From NCBI GenBank assembly GCA_036555725.1, contig DATBKU010000043.1, forward strand, positions 1-64,000: DNA of 64,000 bases, read 5' to 3'. The DNA is from CALAED01 sp036555725 (GTDB lineage: Bacteria; Actinomycetota; Actinomycetes; Streptosporangiales; Streptosporangiaceae). The first letter of the stretch is position 1. Each line of letters opens with the position of its first letter. A program made the translations under genes and the position numbers. The notes beneath the pieces are model-generated. The model was given only the letters and a program-made list of their open reading frames with translations. It had not been told where the DNA came from and did no database searches. Shown here one piece after another: positions 59,569 through 64,000 of this stretch.

Positions 59569-60936
59569 ATGGCCCCACATACCCACATAGGGCTACGTTC
59601 CGTACTCATCTCGACACATATCGCAATCGGGGTATTGCTCCTCGCCACCGGTTGCTCCGCGGATCACGCGGGCGCCAAAAATACGAGCACGTCCGGCGCC
59701 TGGGGCGACACCTCGGTCAATGTCGTGAGCCGGCCGGCCGTCGGCACCGGCATCACGGCCGTGACCAGCCTGCGCGGCGACGGCCGCCTGGAGACGGTCG
59801 CGTTCGACGTGACCAACGGCAAGCGGCTGTGGGCGCAGCCGGCGACGATGGCCGGGCGGCTCGCCGGCATGGGCGTGCAGCCGCCCGCCGTCGCCGGGCC
59901 GCCCCATGAGCCCCTCGTCGTCGGCCTGGAACCGCAGCGGACGGGCTCGTGGCGGGCCACGCTCGTGGCCCGCGATGCCCGCACGGGACGGCAGCGCTGG
60001 ACGCGCCCGGTGGACTCGACCTTCGGCCCGGCGCGCTGCGGAGCGTACGTCTGCCTGTCCGAGTTCACCGCCCGCAAGAACGCGCGGTTCGTCGCCCTCG
60101 ATCCGGCCTCCGGCAAGGGCCGCTGGCAGATTCCCGGGATCGCGGAGGTGGAATGGTCCGACGAGCACCGCGTGGTGGTGTTCCGGATGGCCCGCCACCC
60201 GTCACTCGAGGCGCACGACCTGCGCACCGGGAAGCCGCTTTGGTCGTTCGCCGTCGAGAAGGCCGTCGGCCCGGGCGTCAACCTCTCCGGCGGCTGGGCG
60301 TTCGGCTCGCTCGGCGGCACCCTGGTCGGTGACATCGCGCCGTACCAGGCCACCCGCGGCCGGCTGTCCGCGTTCGGCTTCTTCGGGGTCCGGCTCGCCG
60401 ACGGGCGGCCGGCATGGCAGCGGCCCCGGCTGCTGCGCGTCTACCCGAGCGCCAACCCGGCCATCGCGTTGATCACCCGTGAGGTCGACCCCAAAGACCG
60501 GTACGGCGGGTTCGTCCAGCTCGACCCCCGTACCGGACGTACGACCGCGCGCATCCCGGCGGCCAGCGCGCCGCAGACAGCGTGGTGGCTGTCCTTCCCG
60601 TCCAACCTGCAGACGATCGGCTTTCTTTCCCAGAGCCACCCGGGCACGGCGTACGACCTGCGCCGCGGCACCTCGGTCACCCCGCACGGCCTGCGCACCT
60701 GGTCGTTCTGCACGGTCTCGCCCGCCCCGCTGCGGATCACCGGCCAGCGCAACTTCTATCCGGTCGCCGCGCTGTGCGCGTACGACCTGGCGACCGGGCG
60801 CAAGGTCGCGACGCCCGGCCCGCCGCCCGGCTGGTACACGGGCGCGGTCGACGGCTGGCGGGTGTGGCGCGACGAGCGCGGCGGGCTGCACGCCGTCCAC
60901 GACGCGCGCGGCACCACCCCCGGCATGTACGGATAG
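59569..60936 (+). CDS. PQQ-like beta-propeller lipoprotein
   Basis: A 455-residue exported protein. The signal sequence ends in a lipobox, LATGCS, with lipid-bearing Cys29. The body has repeated blades with the PQQ-type pattern: DVTNGKRLWAQP, DARTGRQRWTRP, DPASGKGRWQIPG, DLRTGKPLWSF and DLATGRKVATPG. It probably folds into a seven- or eight-bladed propeller at the outer membrane face. Two pairs of cysteines (ARCGAYVCL and FCTV...LCAYD) may be disulfide-linked. Such proteins act as scaffolds or sensors; no PQQ-binding residues can be claimed. It is transcribed divergently from cbs. Confidence 0.87.
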   Translation: MAPHTHIGLRSVLISTHIAIGVLLLATGCSADHAGAKNTSTSGAWGDTSVNVVSRPAVGTGITAVTSLRGDGRLETVAFDVTNGKRLWAQPATMAGRLAGMGVQPPAVAGPPHEPLVVGLEPQRTGSWRATLVARDARTGRQRWTRPVDSTFGPARCGAYVCLSEFTARKNARFVALDPASGKGRWQIPGIAEVEWSDEHRVVVFRMARHPSLEAHDLRTGKPLWSFAVEKAVGPGVNLSGGWAFGSLGGTLVGDIAPYQATRGRLSAFGFFGVRLADGRPAWQRPRLLRVYPSANPAIALITREVDPKDRYGGFVQLDPRTGRTTARIPAASAPQTAWWLSFPSNLQTIGFLSQSHPGTAYDLRRGTSVTPHGLRTWSFCTVSPAPLRITGQRNFYPVAALCAYDLATGRKVATPGPPPGWYTGAVDGWRVWRDERGGLHAVHDARGTTPGMYG

Positions 60937-61034
60937 TTCTCGGCGACCCCGGGTGTGCGAATTCCCCGGCCGCGAGCTAGGTTGCCTTTATACCCACGGG
61001 TAACACCTGGCCGCCGAGATGAGGGAGTCCCACC

Positions 61035-62255
61035 ATGCCCGAGGCCGTCATCGTCGCGACCGCCCGCTCCCCGATCGGGCGCGCGTTCAAGGGGTCGCTG
61101 AAGGAACTGCGCCCCGACGACATCGTCGTCCAGGTGGTGAAGGCCGCGCTGGACAAGGTCCCCCAGCTCGACCCGAAGGACATCGACGACTTCCTGCTCG
61201 GCTGCGGGCTGCCCGGCGGTGAGCAGGGTTACAACATGGCGCGCGTGGTCACGGTGCTGCTCGGCTGGGACCATGTCCCGGGCGCCACGATCACTCGGTA
61301 CTGTTCCTCCTCGCTGCAGAGCACCCGGATGGCGTTCCACGCGATCAAGTCCGGTGAGGCCGACGTCGTCATCTCGGCCGGTGTCGAGATGGTGAGCCGG
61401 TTCGCCAAGGGCAGCAGCGACGGCCAGCAGGACACCAAGAACCCGCTGTTCGCCGAGGCCGAGGCGCGTACGGCCGAGTTCGCCGAGGGTAAGGGCGGCG
61501 GCACCTGGCACGACCCGCGCGAGGACGACAAGCTGCCCGACATCTACATCGCGATGGGCCAGACCGCGGAGAACGTCGCCCAGCTGCGCGGCATCACCCG
61601 CGAGGCGCAGGACGAGTTCGGCGTGCGTTCGCAGAACCTCGCCGAGAAGGCGCTGGCGAACGGGTTCTGGGAGAAGGACATCACGCCGGTCACGCTGCCC
61701 GACGGCACCACGGTGGCCAAGGACGACGGGCCCCGGCCCGGCACGACGATCGAGAAGGTCGCCGCGCTGCAGCCGGTGTTCCGCCCGAACGGCACCGTGA
61801 CCGCCGGCAACTGCTGCCCGCTCAACGACGGCGCGGCCGCGGTTGTGGTGATGAGCGACATCAAGGCGGCCGAGCTCGGCCTCACCCCGATCGCTCGAAT
61901 CGTGTCTTCCGGCGTCACGGCGCTGTCACCCGAGATCATGGGTCTCGGGCCCGTGGGGGCGTCCCGCAAGGCGCTCGCCAAGGCCGGCATGACCATCGAC
62001 GACATCGACCTCGTGGAGATCAACGAGGCCTTCGCCGCGCAGGTACTCCCGTCGGCCGAAGACCTCGGCATCGATATCGACAAGCTCAACGTCAACGGCG
62101 GCGCGATCGCGGTCGGCCACCCGTTCGGTATGACCGGCGCCCGCATCACCTCGACCCTGCTGAACAGCCTGCAGTTCCACGACAAGCAGTTCGGCCTGGA
62201 GACCATGTGCGTGGGCGGCGGCCAGGGCATGGCAATGATCTTCGAGCGCCTCTGA
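61035..62255 (+). CDS. Acetyl-CoA acetyltransferase (thiolase)
   Basis: A 406-residue thiolase. The nucleophilic Cys90 lies in TRYCSSSLQ, the active-site His362 in GHPFGMTG and the acid/base Cys392 in MCVGGGQG. The NEAFAAQ motif (in EINEAFAAQ) is also conserved. Members carry out the last step of beta-oxidation or condense acetyl-CoA. The order cbs-metB-thiolase is similar in M. tuberculosis, where the neighbour is fadA3; a fatty-acid breakdown role is therefore likely. Start ATG at 61035, with GAGGGAG upstream. A hairpin terminator follows. Confidence 0.95.
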   Translation: MPEAVIVATARSPIGRAFKGSLKELRPDDIVVQVVKAALDKVPQLDPKDIDDFLLGCGLPGGEQGYNMARVVTVLLGWDHVPGATITRYCSSSLQSTRMAFHAIKSGEADVVISAGVEMVSRFAKGSSDGQQDTKNPLFAEAEARTAEFAEGKGGGTWHDPREDDKLPDIYIAMGQTAENVAQLRGITREAQDEFGVRSQNLAEKALANGFWEKDITPVTLPDGTTVAKDDGPRPGTTIEKVAALQPVFRPNGTVTAGNCCPLNDGAAAVVVMSDIKAAELGLTPIARIVSSGVTALSPEIMGLGPVGASRKALAKAGMTIDDIDLVEINEAFAAQVLPSAEDLGIDIDKLNVNGGAIAVGHPFGMTGARITSTLLNSLQFHDKQFGLETMCVGGGQGMAMIFERL

Positions 62256-62282
62256 GACCGCTGGGGAAGCCTCGCCCGGGCT

Positions 62283-62325
62283 GGGGATGATTCCGAGGCC
62301 GCTGGAGGGTCTCGGAACCGTCCCC
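62283..62325 (+). terminator. Hairpin terminator after the thiolase gene
   Basis: GGGGA (62283-62287) pairs with TCCCC (62321-62325) and TTCCGAG (62291-62297) with CTCGGAA (62311-62317); the unpaired TGA and CCG face each other. It lies 28 bases past the thiolase stop. Confidence 0.72.
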
Positions 62326-62380
62326 GTATCGATGTTCACCTCCGGCGACCGGCATGGCACCGTGCGTAAGAGATGATCTA

Positions 62381-62397
62381 CTTTCTGTGACAGAAAG
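62381..62397. promoter_or_regulatory. 17-bp palindrome upstream of the DUF4287 gene
   Basis: CTTTCTGTGACAGAAAG is a perfect inverted repeat about a central G. It lies about 80 bases before the DUF4287 gene, in its likely promoter. The stem has no loop, so an operator is more likely than a terminator. Confidence 0.5.
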
Positions 62398-62476
62398 GTG
62401 TGCTCAGGGGGTTGTCTGGAGGCGTGACGTGTTGCACAGTCGCAGGAAGAGGTGCAGAGCGACCAGGAGGTAGCCG

Positions 62477-62704
62477 ATGTCCCTGAATCACTCGCCGGAG
62501 ACGCATAAAAATCTCATCGCACGTATTCCCACCGTCACAGGACGTGACCTCCCCGAGTGGTTCCTAGCCATTGAAAACGGCCCGGCATTCCTTCGCTGCG
62601 ACGAGCGAGTGAACTGGCTCGCCGACGAGCACGGCATCTCCCACGGCTATGCGGCCGCCCTCGTGCACGAGCACGGGCTGAGCCGCCGCGCGCGCCGCTA
62701 CTGA
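62477..62704 (+). CDS. DUF4287 domain small protein
   Basis: A 75-residue protein, mostly one DUF4287 domain: SPETHKNLIARIPTVTGRDL then WFLAIENGP and the helix DERVNWLADEHGISHGYAAA. The family is short, helical and widespread in actinobacteria, sometimes paired with DUF5655; its function is unknown. The ATG at 62477 follows CAGGAGGTAG, a strong ribosome site. It stands alone between the thiolase and the SDR genes, with a palindrome upstream and a hairpin terminator downstream, so it is a self-contained transcription unit. Confidence 0.9.
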   Translation: MSLNHSPETHKNLIARIPTVTGRDLPEWFLAIENGPAFLRCDERVNWLADEHGISHGYAAALVHEHGLSRRARRY

Positions 62705-62720
62705 CGTTGACGACGCTGAA

Positions 62721-62747
62721 GGGCGCCGCGATCCGATCGCGGCGCCC
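62721..62747 (+). terminator. Hairpin terminator after the DUF4287 gene
   Basis: GGGCGCCGCGA and its complement form an 11-bp stem with the loop TCCGA, followed by TTAGTCGTCC. It is 17 bases past the DUF4287 stop codon. Confidence 0.78.
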
Positions 62748-62834
62748 TTAGTCGTCCCTTGGCGCTTTCCCCGCGCCGGGCCCTCATGCCCGCCGGCGCA
62801 TGAATTGTCAGGGGCTCCCGGTAGCTTGCGGCGC

Positions 62835-63776
62835 GTGACTGAATCTCCTGGGAACATAGCGCTGGCAGGCAAGGTCGTCGTCGTCACCGGGGCGACGCGC
62901 GGCTGCGGCCGGGCGATCGCGGTCGAGCTGGGCCGGCTCGGCGCGACGGTGTACGCCACCGGGCGGACCACGCGTAGGTCCTCATCGCCGATGAAGCGGC
63001 CCGAGACCATCGAAGACACCGCGGAACTGATCGACGCGGCGGGCGGTCATGGCGTCGCGGTGCGCTGCGACTTCAACTCGGTCGACGACGTCGACGCCCT
63101 GCGGGCACAGATCGAGGCGGACCACGGTCGCCTCGACATCTTGGTCGACGACGTGTGGGGCGGCGACCCGTTCTCCGACATCCCCTTCGTCAAGGACTTC
63201 TGGAAGTCCAGCCTCGACGACGGGCTCTACCTGGTGCACAACGCGCTCGACACACACCTGATCGCCCTGCATCGGCTGCTGCCCCTGGTCGTGCGCCGGT
63301 CCGGCGGCCTGGTGATCGAGGTCACCGACGGCGACAACGACGACTACGTCGGCGCCGGCATCCCCTACTACCTGGCCAAGTGCGGCGTGCGCGCGCTCGG
63401 CCGGGCCCTGGGGGTGGAGCTGGCCAAGCACGACTGCACCGGCCTCACCGTCACGCCGGGTTTCCTCCGTTCGGAGGCGATGCTGGACGCCTTCGAGGTC
63501 ACCGAGGAAACCTGGCGGGATGCCGTCGGCAAGACCGCACCCACCGACTTCGCGGTCTCCGAGACGCCCACCTATCTCGGCCGCGCCGTCGCCGCGCTCG
63601 CCACCGACCCCGGCGTGTCCAGGTTCGCCGGCCGGACCCTCGCCTCGTGGACGTTGATGCGCGAGTACGGCTTCACCGATGTCGACGGCACCCGACCCGA
63701 CTTCGGCCGCTGGCTCAGCGACGTCCGCGAGGCCGGTCTCGACCCGGCCACCGCCGACCCCGCCCCTTTCCGCTGA
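62835..63776 (+). CDS. Short-chain dehydrogenase/reductase
   Basis: A 313-residue Rossmann-fold oxidoreductase. The cofactor motif is TGATRGCGR near residues 18-26; RTTRR after the second strand contains the basic residues usual for NADP(H). The catalytic Tyr178-x3-Lys182 is in YYLAK. The normal serine before it is replaced by threonine in VIEVTDG. A long C-terminal region (AALATDPGVSRFAGRTLASWTLMREYGFTDVDG) resembles uncharacterised actinomycete SDRs of this kind. The GTG at 62835 gives the expected length; the frame is open upstream without homology. The substrate is unknown. Confidence 0.88.
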   Translation: MTESPGNIALAGKVVVVTGATRGCGRAIAVELGRLGATVYATGRTTRRSSSPMKRPETIEDTAELIDAAGGHGVAVRCDFNSVDDVDALRAQIEADHGRLDILVDDVWGGDPFSDIPFVKDFWKSSLDDGLYLVHNALDTHLIALHRLLPLVVRRSGGLVIEVTDGDNDDYVGAGIPYYLAKCGVRALGRALGVELAKHDCTGLTVTPGFLRSEAMLDAFEVTEETWRDAVGKTAPTDFAVSETPTYLGRAVAALATDPGVSRFAGRTLASWTLMREYGFTDVDGTRPDFGRWLSDVREAGLDPATADPAPFR

Positions 63777-63781
63777 ACCGC

Positions 63782-63848
63782 TGTCCCCGAGGAGGCTCCG
63801 CCCCGGCCCGCCGCATGCGGCGGCGAACCAGGGGACACCTCGGGGACA
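63782..63848. terminator. Large imperfect hairpin between the SDR gene and the tRNA
   Basis: TGTCCCCGAGG (63782-63792) pairs perfectly with CCTCGGGGACA (63838-63848). Inside lies a second perfect palindrome CCGCCGCATGCGGCGG (63808-63823). It lies between the convergent SDR gene and tRNA and can end both transcripts. Confidence 0.65.
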
Positions 63849-63852
63849 AACG

Positions 63853-63926
63853 TGCCCCTGGTCGGATTTGAACCGACACGTCGGGCCCTTTTAGGGGGCC
63901 GGCCTCTGCCGTTGGGCTACAGGGGC
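63853..63926 (-). tRNA. tRNA gene with UAA anticodon position and short variable loop (isotype uncertain)
   Basis: A 74-base cloverleaf on the minus strand. The acceptor stem GCCCCTG pairs with CAGGGGC, followed by discriminator A. The D-arm is GCC-CAACGGCAGA-GGC, with the three-pair stem seen in class II tRNAs. The anticodon stem is GGCCC/GGGCC with loop CCTAAAA. The T-arm GTCGG-TTCAAAT-CCGAC is canonical. The anticodon position reads UAA, which would decode UUA (leucine), but the variable loop is only about six bases and position 33 is C instead of U. CCA is not encoded. It may be a functional unusual tRNA or a degenerate one. Confidence 0.78.
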
Positions 63927-63933
63927 ATACCGC

Positions 63934-63960
63934 CCGGATTCCGGCGTCGCCGGAATCCGG
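63934..63960. repeat. 12-bp perfect hairpin just upstream of the tRNA
   Basis: CCGGATTCCGGC and its exact complement around GTC, seven bases 5' of the tRNA on the minus strand. It may terminate an upstream transcript or separate the tRNA from a longer precursor. Confidence 0.7.
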
Positions 63961-64000
63961 CTCCGCCATTCTGCGTGGCCCAAAGGTAAGGCCGTAGGTC

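Overview
The window is high-GC DNA from an actinomycete. The evidence is a mycothiol-conjugate amidase (mca), a SigR-type promoter, class II fructose bisphosphatase, PhoH2, a short-chain Z-prenyl synthase of the Rv1086 type, many GTG starts and very high third-position GC. A sporulating order such as Streptosporangiales is my inference and is not proven here.

The backbone is a conserved actinobacterial block. The order xseA - glpX - fumarases - phoH2 - Z-prenyl synthase - thioredoxin-fold protein - small membrane protein - mca - greA - metB - cbs - thiolase matches, as I remember it, M. tuberculosis Rv1108c down to Rv1074c. Bases 1-25.7 kb carry the first part. It holds central carbon genes (glpX, an Fe-S fumarase and fumC), transport and regulator pairs (ABC exporter, MocR/EamA, DHA2/TetR), cell-wall hydrolases (an SLT-type protein behind a CRP site and a possible c-di-AMP riboswitch, and an NlpC/P60 protein), and a thiol-stress operon (mca, a membrane peptide, a CHWC thioredoxin-fold protein) with a SigR-type promoter.

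Between greA and metB lies about 28 kb of lineage-specific cargo (25.7-54.3 kb). It contains an Lrp/4-hydroxyphenylpyruvate dioxygenase pair, two tandem secreted M1 metallopeptidases, ilvA, and a surface-glycan region (32.2-46.9 kb). The glycan region has an LCP ligase, four glycosyltransferases, a membrane-tethered methyltransferase, a proline-rich membrane-anchored beta-propeller and an exported beta-helix protein. It is followed by an overlapping ROK kinase/FIST pair, a MoxR-VWA pair and an esterase-like hydrolase.

The last 10 kb (54.3-64 kb) returns to the backbone with transsulfuration enzymes (metB, cbs), an MMPL transporter, a PQQ-propeller lipoprotein, a thiolase, a DUF4287 peptide and an SDR enzyme. 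It ends in an odd tRNA gene with a UAA anticodon and a short variable loop. Several perfect palindromes, operators, terminators and small duplications are listed separately. I saw no CRISPR array, prophage or insertion sequence.
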